Of a stretch of 64,000 bases of DNA, positions 43,106 through 52,287 are shown piece by piece. The notes beneath the pieces were generated by a model. The model was not told the DNA's origin, ran no database searches, and saw nothing but the letters and a program-made list of their open reading frames with translations. The position numbers and the translations under genes are program-made. Every line of letters starts with the position of its first letter. The stretch's first letter is position 1. Source of the DNA: an uncultured Eubacteriales bacterium. GTDB taxonomy: Bacteria; Bacillota; Clostridia; Oscillospirales; CAG-272. Where the stretch lies: assembly GCA_934433485.1 (NCBI GenBank), contig CAKRZR010000009.1, forward strand, positions 1 through 64,000, written 5' to 3'.

Positions 43106-43134
43106 TTGCAGATTGCTGTAGAGTATGGTATACT
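43106..43134 (+). promoter_or_regulatory. Promoter of the 43178 lipoprotein operon
   Basis: TTGCAG (43106-43111), 17-base spacer, TATACT (43129-43134). The 300-base gap from the sigma gene otherwise shows only A/T runs and no gene. Confidence 0.75.
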
Positions 43135-43177
43135 CAAAACACAGAGATTCATTTTCCCAAAAAAGGACGGTTAGAAT

Positions 43178-44539
43178 ATGAATATGAAATACACCATGCG
43201 TATCGCCGCCATGCTTCTGCTGTCGCTCCTTACTGCCTGTACCGCGCGCCATCCGAATGTACGAGAGATCCCGGAGACGGCGGACACGTATTACGCGTAT
43301 CAAGACGGACTTGCCGATTGGCTGACACCCGAGGAAAACTACATATACGACAGCGACGGCGATTCCTCCGACGGGATTGTAAGGATCGGCTGGCAGGAGG
43401 AGTTCGGTGGAAAACTGTTTTTTTCGCTGTCCCGACTCTCCATAAACGCGCACAAATCCAATCTTCTGACCTACGTCGATCTCACGTCCGGAGAAGGAGA
43501 GAAGCACTACGCCTGTCCCGATCCGCAATGCACGCATACCAGGGAGGAGGGCTGTCCCTACCTTGATCTGTACGCGCTGACGCCCAAGACCGACACGGCG
43601 TTCTTCGCACTGCGGCATAATCTGCGCGAGGAGACCGGAAACAACCACAGCGTGATTTGTGAGGTCGATCTCGCCGGACAGACGATCACGGAGGTTTATA
43701 ACGCCAGCACCATTTGCGCGGACGAGGACGTGGACACGGATTACATCGATAACTGCTTCCTCTACGACAGCACACTCTATTTCACGGATACATTCCGGTT
43801 CGCGGTATGGAACGACGGGGAAAAGCATATCACAAACGAACGGACATGGCTCCTCGGTATGGATATTTACACGCACAAGGTCACGGTTCTCTCCGACGAT
43901 TTCGGGGAAAATATCTGCTGTTTTTTCAGAAGTGACGAACGGGCTTTCTGTATCGATACCGCGGCGAATATTCTATATGGCGTGGATCTATCCACAGATG
44001 AAACGATTCCGGTGCTCCAATATCCGGCGGGCTATATGCTCTACTCTCCCTACTGCGACACACAAACGGATACGCTCTATGTGCTGGTTACGCATGGAGA
44101 TCTGCATCAGGCAGGCGCCGCTGTACAGAACACGGACAGGTATCGCTGCACCCTTTACGCCATCGACGCGGATTTCCGGTGCCGGGAAGTGCCGATGCCG
44201 ACCACGCTCCTTCTCGATTTTCAGCTCACAAACGAATACATCTACTACAGCACGTATGATCCCGTGAATTACCGCACAAAGGAATATCCCGGAGACGTCA
44301 TCGACGTGAGCGGCAACAGGTTATATCGCGTGAAGCGGACGGACACCACGTCCCCGGAGGTCGCGTTTGACGGCCATGGACAGCTCTTTTTCGGAGAATA
44401 TCGTGTGACGGGCGATCATCTCTATACGGAATTGTACGATTTGCGCGTAAGCGGCGGCGTTCGGGAGTTTTATAAGACCGGTTCGGTGATGCGGATCGAT
44501 ATGCGAAACCGGACGATCCGATGGTTCAATCTGGATTGA
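43178..44539 (+). CDS. Beta-propeller-like lipoprotein of unknown function
   Basis: A 453-residue lipoprotein with signal peptide and lipobox LLTAC (Cys near residue 21). Near residue 110 is the Cys motif YACPDPQCTHTREEGCPYL, which I know from clostridial secreted proteins with repeated blade-like units (DUF5050/TolB-like propellers); blade strands such as LYFTDTFRFAVW and ILYGVDLSTDE follow. The Cys pattern could bind a metal or form disulfides. It lies upstream of a sialidase-like gene (40-base gap, AAGGAGA site), so the two probably work on a common ligand. No established function. Confidence 0.65.
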   Translation: MNMKYTMRIAAMLLLSLLTACTARHPNVREIPETADTYYAYQDGLADWLTPEENYIYDSDGDSSDGIVRIGWQEEFGGKLFFSLSRLSINAHKSNLLTYVDLTSGEGEKHYACPDPQCTHTREEGCPYLDLYALTPKTDTAFFALRHNLREETGNNHSVICEVDLAGQTITEVYNASTICADEDVDTDYIDNCFLYDSTLYFTDTFRFAVWNDGEKHITNERTWLLGMDIYTHKVTVLSDDFGENICCFFRSDERAFCIDTAANILYGVDLSTDETIPVLQYPAGYMLYSPYCDTQTDTLYVLVTHGDLHQAGAAVQNTDRYRCTLYAIDADFRCREVPMPTTLLLDFQLTNEYIYYSTYDPVNYRTKEYPGDVIDVSGNRLYRVKRTDTTSPEVAFDGHGQLFFGEYRVTGDHLYTELYDLRVSGGVREFYKTGSVMRIDMRNRTIRWFNLD

Positions 44540-44579
44540 CATAATACACAAATCAAACATATATGGAAGGAGACAATAT

Positions 44580-45971
44580 ATGCAAGGCGTTACGACATGG
44601 AGTTTCCACCCCTATAAGCCGCTTCTGTTTGATACGGGTGCCATTTATATCTGCCGTGTGTATCCGGGAAAAGCGAAAATTGCATTCGACTGGCTGCCTA
44701 TCGACGGTGTGACGGAGTATACCGTATTCTGGCAGATCCGGGACAGCGGCGACAGCTGGGAATCCGCGACCGTATCCGGCACCTCGTTCGCGCGGGAAGG
44801 ACTGGCGGATGAAACGGATTACGCGTTTTATGTGACTGTCGGTGCGAAAAAGAGTCGTGTGCGGCTGGCGAGAACGGGATTTGTGCCGGGGGATGTGGTT
44901 GTGAACTATCTCCATCCGGACGATCCGGCATACAGCTTTTCCGGGCAGTATCTGTGCAGCCCGTCTCTGGTGCGCCATCCGGACGGGTATCTGCTCGCGT
45001 CCATGGACGTATTCAAGAGCGGTGCGCCGCAGGATCTCACACTGATTTTCCGCTCGGACGATAACGGTGCGACATGGCAGTATGTATCCGAGCTGTTCCC
45101 GTGCTTCTGGGGAAAGATGTTCATCCACAAGGGTGATCTCTACATGATCGCGAACAGCACGGAATACGGCGACATGCTCATCGGCAGATCCACGGACGGC
45201 GGCAAGACGTTCGGTATGCCGACGGTGCTTCTGCGCGGTTCCAATGGATTCCGGGAAAAAGGCGTGCACCGCAACCCGGAAAATGTCATGCGCTACGCCG
45301 GACGGTTGTGGAACACGCTTGAATGGGGCAGCTGGGCATCCGGCACCCACGCGACGATGGTGGCGTCCATTGACGAAAACGCCGACCTGCTGGACGCCGC
45401 GAACTGGCGCTTTACGCCGCCGGTACCATACGATCCACAGTGGGAGGGCACGGCAAAGGGGCATTCCGCCGGCAATATCGAGGGTACGCTCGTCGTCACG
45501 CCGCAGGGAGCGCTTTGGAACGTTCTCCGTTACCAGATTGGCGGCTGCGATCCGTCCTACGGTTTGGCACTGGTGATGCAGCCGGATCCCCATGACCCGG
45601 ACGCGCCGGAGCGGTTTGTGAAAACGATCCGTTTCCCGGGCAACCACTCAAAATTTGAGATCACCTACGATGAGAAAAGCGGCTATTACGTCTCGCTTGT
45701 GTCGTATCTCTGCGATAGTCACCCGGACGGTCGAAACTGGCTCGCGCTGATCGCCTCCAGGGATCTGGAGCATTGGGAAAAGATCGAGGACATCTTCGAC
45801 TACCGCGACACGCCGGTGCAGGAGATCGGGTTCCAGTATATTGCGTATCTCATCGAGGGAGACGACATTCTCCTTCTCTCCCGCACCGCCTTCAATCAAG
45901 CCGCCAACTTCCATGACGCGAACTACAGCGTTTTCCACCGCGTCCGCAATTTCCGTCGCAATCTGCCATAA
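44580..45971 (+). CDS. Sialidase-like BNR/Asp-box protein with N-terminal Fn3-like domain
   Basis: A 463-residue protein. Residues 30-100 look like a fibronectin type III domain (IAFDWLPIDGVTEYTVFW). The rest is a beta-propeller with Asp boxes SDDNGATW (near 159) and STDGGKTF (near 202) and further blades (GYYVSLVSYL). BNR proteins include exo-sialidases and other glycosidases, but the Arg triad of true sialidases cannot be confirmed. No signal peptide, so probably cytoplasmic, despite following a lipoprotein gene. Confidence 0.68.
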   Translation: MQGVTTWSFHPYKPLLFDTGAIYICRVYPGKAKIAFDWLPIDGVTEYTVFWQIRDSGDSWESATVSGTSFAREGLADETDYAFYVTVGAKKSRVRLARTGFVPGDVVVNYLHPDDPAYSFSGQYLCSPSLVRHPDGYLLASMDVFKSGAPQDLTLIFRSDDNGATWQYVSELFPCFWGKMFIHKGDLYMIANSTEYGDMLIGRSTDGGKTFGMPTVLLRGSNGFREKGVHRNPENVMRYAGRLWNTLEWGSWASGTHATMVASIDENADLLDAANWRFTPPVPYDPQWEGTAKGHSAGNIEGTLVVTPQGALWNVLRYQIGGCDPSYGLALVMQPDPHDPDAPERFVKTIRFPGNHSKFEITYDEKSGYYVSLVSYLCDSHPDGRNWLALIASRDLEHWEKIEDIFDYRDTPVQEIGFQYIAYLIEGDDILLLSRTAFNQAANFHDANYSVFHRVRNFRRNLP

Positions 45972-45977
45972 AACGAA

Positions 45978-46018
45978 AACGGGATCCTGCCTATGATACA
46001 TCAGACGAGGTCCCGTTC
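45978..46018. terminator. Bidirectional terminator
   Basis: AACGGGA (45978-45984) pairs with TCCCGTT (46011-46017), extended by CCT/AGG, with T-rich sequence on the minus strand. It lies between convergent genes. Confidence 0.7.
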
Positions 46019-46025
46019 TATATCG

Positions 46026-48299
46026 TTATTTATGCCGCTCCGCCATGTAGATCGATGCGCGCGAATCTATGATTCCGGCAAGCTCCTCCGGTGTGTGTGG
46101 CACATCGCTGAAAAACTCATCGGTTACGATGGCATACAGCGGCGAATCCTTCGGCAGTACCGCGTCCACGGCGTTGAGAAAATCGATGCAGCGGCGGGCA
46201 TATGTTTCGTCGAGCTTGCAGCAGGGAGCGTCGGATTCCGGCAGCGCGTCGTCATCGAAAAACCGACACTTTCCGTCCGCATATACGAGCGTTTGTCCCT
46301 CATACAAAGCCATGTCCGCGTATACATCTTCTTCTGTGAAACTATAGACCACGCCATATTTGCGGAGACTCTTATATGCTGCGAAATAGTGGTTCAGAAA
46401 ACCGATAGCGGCTTCCTTATGTGCGCTGCCGTCCGGGATCGCGAAATACACACCGGAACGGCAATCTATGTAGAGCTTTCTTGCCGCGTTCGGATATCCG
46501 ACAGCCACGGCTTCACCGCCCATTTGCAGCGAAAGGGACGCGTAAAGGCGGAGATTGCCGCAGTCCTCCTGCACCAGCCGCAAAGAACCGTCGCGCAGCC
46601 TGGCATAGATTTCGTCCAGCTGTGCACCGGCAAGGGGGGCTGTGTCGTATGCGCACAGGTCGTCCAGCAAATCAACGTACGCCGGCGCGGCAAAGCTGCA
46701 TGTGCCGTTCTCCGCATCCACAAAATCACGCAGTGTAGATGCCAGCACGTCGTTTTGGATCGCAATGGCACCGTATCGCCAGAAACGCGCGTCCTTTGGC
46801 AATGCGTCTATGGCGGCAAAGGTCTCCTCCGCTGTCATGGGTCCGTCGAAGTACGCAGGCAGTCCGAAATACGTAGTACAGCTCGGCGAGAGCGGGAAAA
46901 CATATTGCTTGCCATCCTCCGTTTGATATGGCTTTTGGACATAGCCGAGCAGTGTGTCGTATGGGAAGATGGGATCGTTTTGCATGAGCGGCTGCAGATC
47001 GGTGAAAATTCCGTTGTTCTGGTAGGTATACAGCGTCGGATCCTCGCCGTCCGCCGTGGAGAAAAGAACGATATCGGGAATGTGCCCCGCGGCGATCTCC
47101 GCCTGAAAGAGCGTGTCGCGCGATTCCTCCGGGTACATCGTAAAATCCGTGACCACGATCCGGTAGTCGGTGCTCTGCTTATTGAACGCCTGGATCGCCT
47201 GACGAATGATCTGGGAATTGTAGTCGTCGGTGGACAGCGTCGCCAGCGAAAGCACCGTGCGTGATTGCAGGTCCTCCTCCGATACACGCGTCAAAAGCAG
47301 CAGTTCTTTCGTGTCGTCTCCGACATATACAATGCTGAGCAGATCGGCGTTTGCAACACAGAGCTGCGCGATGGCGGATGGATCGAGGTCAGAGTTGAGC
47401 CAGTTCGCGACCTCCTCTGCTGTACAGGTCAGTCGCTCATTCTCGTCCGCGGCAAACGCAAGACCCCAAAGCCCGGTTTTGGTCGCCGCAAACAGATCGT
47501 AGGCGGTATCGCCCGAGAAAAAAGAAACCGCGCTGCCATAGGAGCCAATCCCACTGCCGGATGCGATGTACGCGGGAATCTCTACCTCGTCTCCCAACGT
47601 ACCATCCGAGACCTCCAGCCTGCGGAAATGGTTCTGTCCGCCAAACTCATACAGGAGAAACACGCCATATTCCGTTGCGGCAAGGGCGAGCGGATCATCG
47701 AGTGAATCCTGTACCCAGAGAAGCGTACCGCTCTTGTCTATGGCGCATACACCCTTGTTCGTCAGCACATAGAGGTTCTTTGCTGTATCGCAGACGATTT
47801 GCAGAACCGAGAACTCGGAATCCACCGGAGCGCTTCCGGTTTTGTCTATGCGCAGTGTATGGTGAAATGTGTCCGGCAGATCGATCACGCCGACCACCGC
47901 GCCGTCCACGGTACAAGTGAGCCGGTACATATCATCTATGGTACATACAACACTGTCCAATTTCCATTCGCGAAGGGCAGAAGCAGCGTCGTCCACAGCT
48001 GTGATCGTGACATTTTCCTCATCAAAGGAGATGCGCTTGCGGTTCAGATCCGTATAATAACTGGCGCTCAATCCGGGCTGTGCCTCGTCCGTGTACAGAA
48101 TGTCAGCCAGAAACTGCCCGTCGCGGTACACCGGCGCGTCGACGATGCCATAGTGTGCCGGAAGCTCGATAGAGGTTGTGCGGAACACACCGGTTAAGGT
48201 GTCGTGTAAGAGGGAAGCTTCCTCTTCTTTGCCGCAGCCTGTGCACATGCCAAACAGTACAATACACATAAGAATCCATAGAAATCGCTGCTTGCTCAT
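46026..48299 (-). CDS. Large lipoprotein: propeller-like domain fused to solute-binding protein
   Basis: A 757-residue lipoprotein with signal peptide and Cys in MCTGC (near residue 22). Residues about 90-330 have repeated beta-strand units resembling a propeller (NLYVLTNKGVCAIDKSGTLLW, given here by its core LYVLTNKGVCAIDKSG; then LALAATEYGVFLLYEF). Residues about 360-757 resemble a family 1 sugar-binding protein (IRQAIQAFNKQSTDYRI, GHIPDIVLFSTADGED, FGLPAYFDGPMTAEETFAAI). The fusion is unusual: normal sugar-binding proteins are about 400-550 residues. No permease is nearby. It could sense or display a ligand rather than only deliver it. A consensus promoter precedes it. Confidence 0.75.
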   Translation of the reverse strand: MSKQRFLWILMCIVLFGMCTGCGKEEEASLLHDTLTGVFRTTSIELPAHYGIVDAPVYRDGQFLADILYTDEAQPGLSASYYTDLNRKRISFDEENVTITAVDDAASALREWKLDSVVCTIDDMYRLTCTVDGAVVGVIDLPDTFHHTLRIDKTGSAPVDSEFSVLQIVCDTAKNLYVLTNKGVCAIDKSGTLLWVQDSLDDPLALAATEYGVFLLYEFGGQNHFRRLEVSDGTLGDEVEIPAYIASGSGIGSYGSAVSFFSGDTAYDLFAATKTGLWGLAFAADENERLTCTAEEVANWLNSDLDPSAIAQLCVANADLLSIVYVGDDTKELLLLTRVSEEDLQSRTVLSLATLSTDDYNSQIIRQAIQAFNKQSTDYRIVVTDFTMYPEESRDTLFQAEIAAGHIPDIVLFSTADGEDPTLYTYQNNGIFTDLQPLMQNDPIFPYDTLLGYVQKPYQTEDGKQYVFPLSPSCTTYFGLPAYFDGPMTAEETFAAIDALPKDARFWRYGAIAIQNDVLASTLRDFVDAENGTCSFAAPAYVDLLDDLCAYDTAPLAGAQLDEIYARLRDGSLRLVQEDCGNLRLYASLSLQMGGEAVAVGYPNAARKLYIDCRSGVYFAIPDGSAHKEAAIGFLNHYFAAYKSLRKYGVVYSFTEEDVYADMALYEGQTLVYADGKCRFFDDDALPESDAPCCKLDETYARRCIDFLNAVDAVLPKDSPLYAIVTDEFFSDVPHTPEELAGIIDSRASIYMAERHK

Positions 48300-48329
48300 A
48301 AAAAACTCCTTGTGCCTTTGGGTAACATC

Positions 48330-48358
48330 AGTATACCATGCATAAATGCGTTTGTCAA
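48330..48358 (-). promoter_or_regulatory. Promoter of the 46026-48299 gene
   Basis: Minus strand TTGACA (48353-48358), 17-base spacer, TATACT (48330-48335). Confidence 0.85.
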
Positions 48359-48403
48359 TACATACATTCGTACCCGCATTGGGAAAAGGAGATTTTTTGC
48401 TTT

Positions 48404-49125
48404 TTAACCTTCCAGCGCCACATCAAAATCCGTGATCAGTTCCTCCGCCACCGGGGCAATGGAGGTCAGGTATGATACAACGGCAGTGGAATTCTTCATG
48501 AAGATGTTTTGTACGATCTTATCCGAGAGAGAACCGCTCCAGAGTACGATACCCGGATCGAAAAAAAGATTGTCAACATAGTGTCGAGCATATTCGCGGA
48601 ACCAGTATCCCGGCTGTATTTCGATTTAAGCAGCACTTCCTTATACTGTGGCACAATGTCCGTGTAGGTCAGCCGTGTAATTTCCTCCAATAGGATTCCA
48701 ATGTTGTTAAAACGCTCTGTGGATAGTGTGCGCGGTAACCCGCAGACAGTCGCACCATATGTAGAAGCATAATAGCGGCTCTGTGCTGCATCCCGTTTGG
48801 GAAGAGGCAGGATCCCGAAATCGTCCTCCATTTCACGCAGCTGCTCGATCGTATGCGGCATTCCCTGTACATGGAAAAGTGCCTGTCCGTTCTCAAAGAG
48901 TCCCTCCGGTGTGATGTCGTACACTAAAGACGCAGTGTTGAAGAAAAGATTCGGGTATCGGGCGTTGTCGGCGACGATCTTCTCCATGTATCCGACCGCT
49001 TCTTCATCCGCAGCCAACGTAAAGGCGTATTTGCCGTTCGTGTCGGAGGAAATATATCGGATCCCCGCGCCGCCGAGCAGCGTATTGTACACTGGGAGAG
49101 GTACCATATACTTTCCGGAACACAC
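48404..49125 (-). pseudogene. Solute-binding protein remnant (C-terminal half, frameshifted)
   Basis: Similar to the C-terminal half of the proteins at 24072 and 34970: NTLLGGAGIRYISSD, HVQGMPHTIEQLREMEDDFG, then KSKYSRDTGSANMLDTM. A one-base loss near 48566 shifts the frame. The correct continuation NLFFDPGIVLWSGSLSDKI, then FDVALEG and stop, is found in the next frame, ending at 48404. The N-terminal half is missing and the text joins directly to an AraC-type HTH remnant. Not expected to make a working protein. Confidence 0.8.
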
Positions 49126-49659
49126 GTGAAAAATACAGTGGATCTGCAAAACCGGATCGTTCCGCGATTTCGGTAATGGACAGGCGCGGCGGCGGCGAGC
49201 GAAGCAGGGATTCCGCGTTGCGCAGTCGTACATTCCGGAGATATTGCGCCGTCGTTGCACCGGTTGCGTTCTGGAAGATCCGCCTGATGTAATTCTGGGA
49301 ATAGGCACAGGCGCAGATCGCATCGGAAGCGGTGTAATCCGGATCGGTAAAATTGTCCATAATGGAGCGGATCACCATGCGTACCTGAACGTCTTCCGTA
49401 AGAGGCGTTTGAAGCGATACCTCCAGCCTATCGTACACACAAAGAAGCAAATGGCGTATGTGGATGCCGCGGTCGGACGGTTTTCGACGAAGGTGCGGTA
49501 GATCATCTGGAAAAGGGCGGTGTACTCTCTCTCTGGTGTGTCCGATGTGATGATGCAGCCAGAGGGATGGACGGCGGCAGCACCAAACGGAAAATCAGGA
49601 TCAAGCACGCAGATGTCCTCAAAAAATGGATTCGTGGATATGTCATATGGAAAAAACAC
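49084..49659 (-). pseudogene. AraC family regulator remnant (frameshifted, truncated)
   Basis: The 5' part reads PFFEDICVLDPDFPFGAA and FQMIYRTFVENRP in one frame; near 49445 a one-base loss moves the text to another frame, which continues LLCVYDRLEVSLQ, the HTH AYSQNYIRRIFQNATGAT and SGFADPLYFSRVFRKVYG. The N-terminal sensor domain is missing, and the C-terminus runs without a break into the solute-binding remnant. This looks like a deletion between neighbouring AraC and solute-binding genes, comparable with the intact pair at 33934-36421. Confidence 0.75.
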
Positions 49660-49718
49660 ATAAATTACTGCCTATATCCAAAAGGGTCCGATTTTCAAAA
49701 AAAATACCGCGAAACCCA

Positions 49719-49747
49719 TTGACAAATGCACTCGCATGGTGTATAAT
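49719..49747 (+). promoter_or_regulatory. Promoter of cysK-mnmA-rrf2
   Basis: TTGACA (49719-49724), 17-base spacer, TATAAT (49742-49747), full consensus. Confidence 0.9.
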
Positions 49748-49757
49748 ACTACCAACC

Positions 49758-49773
49758 TACCATAAAAGTGGTA
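49758..49773. promoter_or_regulatory. Inverted repeat downstream of the cysK -10 box (operator candidate)
   Basis: TACCA-TAAAAG-TGGTA lies at the expected transcription start. The Rrf2-type regulator encoded at the end of the operon is the natural candidate for binding it. Confidence 0.5.
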
Positions 49774-49793
49774 TAAAAATAGGAGAGAATCAT

Positions 49794-50726
49794 ATGGCAC
49801 GTATTTATTCTTCCGCAGATCAGCTCATCGGCGGCACGCCGCTTCTGGAGCTCACACACATCGAAAAAGCACTCGGACTGGAAGCAAAAATTCTGGCAAA
49901 GCTCGAATATTTCAATCCGGCAGGATCGGTCAAGGATCGGATTGCGAAGGCAATGATCGAGGACGCAGAGGCGAGAGGACTCCTGAAAGAGGGCTCCGTT
50001 ATTATCGAGCCGACCTCCGGCAACACCGGTATCGGACTGGCGTCTGTCGCGGCGGCGAGAGGGTACCGCATCATCATCGTCATGCCGGAAACAATGTCCG
50101 TCGAGCGGCGGCAGATCATGAAAGCATACGGTGCGGAGCTGGTGCTGACGGAGGGTGCTGCCGGCATGAAAGGTGCGATTGCCAAGGCAAACGAGCTGGC
50201 AGACGAGATTCCGAATAGCTTCATCCCGGGACAGTTCGTCAATCCGGCAAACCCGAAGGCGCATTTCGAGCATACCGGTCCCGAAATCTGGGACGATACG
50301 GATGGCAAGGTCGATATCTTCGTGGCAGGCGTCGGTACCGGCGGCACGATCACCGGCATCGGACAGTATCTGAAGTCGAAGAACCCAGAAGTCAGAATTG
50401 TCGCAGTTGAGCCTAAGAGCTCCGCGGTACTGTCGACCGGTAAAGCGGGACCGCATAAGATTCAGGGCATCGGTGCGGGCTTTGTTCCGGATGTGCTCGA
50501 CACCAAGATTTACGACGAGATCATTCCGGTGGAAAATGATGACGCGTTTGCGACCGGGAAGCTCATCGGCAAGCGCGAGGGCGTGCTCGTCGGGATTTCC
50601 TCGGGCGCCGCGACATGGGCAGCGGTCGAGCTGGCAAAGCGTCCGGAGAACAAGGGAAAGACCATCGTGGTGCTGCTGCCGGATACCGGTGACCGCTATC
50701 TGTCCACGCCGCTCTTTGCCGACTGA
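49794..50726 (+). CDS. cysK: Cysteine synthase A
   Basis: O-acetylserine sulfhydrylase, PLP-dependent, makes L-cysteine from O-acetylserine and sulfide. It has 310 residues, typical. The PLP lysine is in PAGSVKDRIAKAMI (near residue 43), with the substrate loop EPTSGNTGIG (near 70) and the PLP-phosphate loop GVGTGGTITG (near 178). The start at MARIYSSA follows AGGAGAG; upstream codons lie in the promoter. It is first gene of an operon with mnmA and an Rrf2 regulator. Confidence 0.96.
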   Translation: MARIYSSADQLIGGTPLLELTHIEKALGLEAKILAKLEYFNPAGSVKDRIAKAMIEDAEARGLLKEGSVIIEPTSGNTGIGLASVAAARGYRIIIVMPETMSVERRQIMKAYGAELVLTEGAAGMKGAIAKANELADEIPNSFIPGQFVNPANPKAHFEHTGPEIWDDTDGKVDIFVAGVGTGGTITGIGQYLKSKNPEVRIVAVEPKSSAVLSTGKAGPHKIQGIGAGFVPDVLDTKIYDEIIPVENDDAFATGKLIGKREGVLVGISSGAATWAAVELAKRPENKGKTIVVLLPDTGDRYLSTPLFAD

Positions 50727-50733
50727 TCGCGCT

Positions 50734-51840
50734 GTGTGTATCGAACATTTACCGCACGGCAAACGGATTTTGGTGGCGATGTCCGGCGGTGTGGATTCCT
50801 CGGTGACGGCAAAGCTGCTCTGTGACGCGGGAAACGAGTGCATCGGCTGCACCATGAAGCTGTACCGCAACGAGGACGCCGGGATCGCCGCCGGACATAC
50901 ATGCTGTTCCCTCGACGATGTGGAGGATGCGCGGCGCGTGGCGTATCATCTTGGAATGCCGTACTATGTGTTCAATTTCGCGGACGATTTTGCCGCGCGC
51001 GTGATCGATCCGTTTGTCGCGGCATATCGGTCCGGCAGAACGCCGAATCCGTGCATCGCATGCAACCGGTACATGAAGTTCGACAAGCTCTATACGCGTG
51101 CGCAAATGCTGGGCTGCGACTATATAGCGACAGGGCATTACGCGCGTGTTGCCTGTGAAAACGGCAGATACCGGCTGAAAAAGGCGCTGGATCCCGCAAA
51201 AGACCAGAGCTATGTGCTCTACGGTATGACGGAGGAACAGCTATCCCATACGCTTTTCCCGCTCGGTGGACTGACTAAGCAGACGACCCGAAAAATCGCG
51301 GCAGACAGCGGGCTTGATTGTGCCGAAAAACCGGACAGTCAGGATATATGCTTCGTGCCGGACGGCGATTATGCCCGTGTGATCGAAGCGCGGACGGGAG
51401 AACATGCGGTGCCCGGTGATTTTGTCGATACCTGCGGCAGAAAAATCGGAACACACCGCGGGATTTTCCATTACACCATCGGACAGCGGTGCGGTTTTGG
51501 GATTCCGGCTGCAGAACGGCTATATGTCTGTCGGATCGATCCAGAGACGAACACCGTAACCCTTGGCGAGGAATCAGCGCTGTATGCAGAGAGTGCCTAT
51601 CTCGAGCAGTGCCACTGGATCGATGGGGAAATACCGCGCGAACCTGTACATTGCGCGGTGCGGATCCGGTACCATCAGCCGGAGCAGGGCGCTGTCGTTG
51701 AGATGACGGACGATACGCAAGCGCGTATCCGATTCGATCATCCGCAGCGTGCCGTGACACCGGGGCAGGCGGCTGTGTTTTACATGGGCGACACCGTGCT
51801 CGGCGGAGGCGTACTGACTATGGAAACCGGCAATGCGTGA
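50734..51840 (+). CDS. mnmA: tRNA 2-thiouridine(34) synthase MnmA
   Basis: ATP-dependent sulfurtransferase that puts the 2-thio group on U34 of Lys, Glu and Gln tRNAs, taking sulfur from a cysteine desulfurase relay. It has 368 residues. PP-loop AMSGGVDSSV near residue 20; first catalytic Cys region NPCIACNRYMKF near 98; second in DSQDICFVPDGDYA near 200; YTIGQRCGFGI follows. The likely start is GTG at 50734, seven bases after the cysK stop, with no clear ribosome binding site, which suggests translational coupling to cysK. No cysteine desulfurase gene is in the operon. Confidence 0.93.
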   Translation: MCIEHLPHGKRILVAMSGGVDSSVTAKLLCDAGNECIGCTMKLYRNEDAGIAAGHTCCSLDDVEDARRVAYHLGMPYYVFNFADDFAARVIDPFVAAYRSGRTPNPCIACNRYMKFDKLYTRAQMLGCDYIATGHYARVACENGRYRLKKALDPAKDQSYVLYGMTEEQLSHTLFPLGGLTKQTTRKIAADSGLDCAEKPDSQDICFVPDGDYARVIEARTGEHAVPGDFVDTCGRKIGTHRGIFHYTIGQRCGFGIPAAERLYVCRIDPETNTVTLGEESALYAESAYLEQCHWIDGEIPREPVHCAVRIRYHQPEQGAVVEMTDDTQARIRFDHPQRAVTPGQAAVFYMGDTVLGGGVLTMETGNA

Positions 51841-51857
51841 TAAGGAGGAGAAGAGCA

Positions 51858-52283
51858 ATGATCTCAACCCGCGGTCGATATGCCATCCGACTGCTTGCGG
51901 ATTTGGCAGAACACAATTCCGGCGCGTATATACCTCTGAAAGAAATTGCGGACAGGCAGGAGATTTCGCAGAAATATATTGAGAAATTCATCCCGACACT
52001 GACCAAAGCAGGGCTCATTGAGGGACAGCATGGCAAAGGTGGGGGCTACAGATTGACACGTGCACCGGAAAAGTACACGATTCTGGAGATTCTGCGGCTG
52101 ACGGAGGTCGATTTGGCGCCGGTTGCCTGTCTTGCCGAAAACGCGGAGCCATGTGCACGCGCTGCCGAATGTCGGACGCTGCCGATGTGGAAACGCTATA
52201 ACGAGCTGACCGGGCAGTTTTTCGCCGGAGTCACGCTGGCAGACCTGCTCCATGAATCAGGTGGCAACGAATATGTGATTTGA
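51858..52283 (+). CDS. Rrf2 family transcriptional regulator (CymR/IscR-like)
   Basis: A 141-residue winged-helix repressor. N-terminal HTH STRGRYAIRLLADLAEH and SQKYIEKFIPTLTKAGLIEG, wing GKGGGYRL, then a loop with three Cys (CLAENAEPCARAAEC). That Cys set resembles the iron-sulfur-binding Rrf2 proteins, while the operon context (cysK, mnmA) matches CymR-type cysteine control. AAGGAGGAG precedes the start at MISTRGRY. It probably represses its own operon through the inverted repeat at 49758-49773; this is inferred. Confidence 0.88.
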   Translation: MISTRGRYAIRLLADLAEHNSGAYIPLKEIADRQEISQKYIEKFIPTLTKAGLIEGQHGKGGGYRLTRAPEKYTILEILRLTEVDLAPVACLAENAEPCARAAECRTLPMWKRYNELTGQFFAGVTLADLLHESGGNEYVI

Positions 52284-52287
52284 CGCA

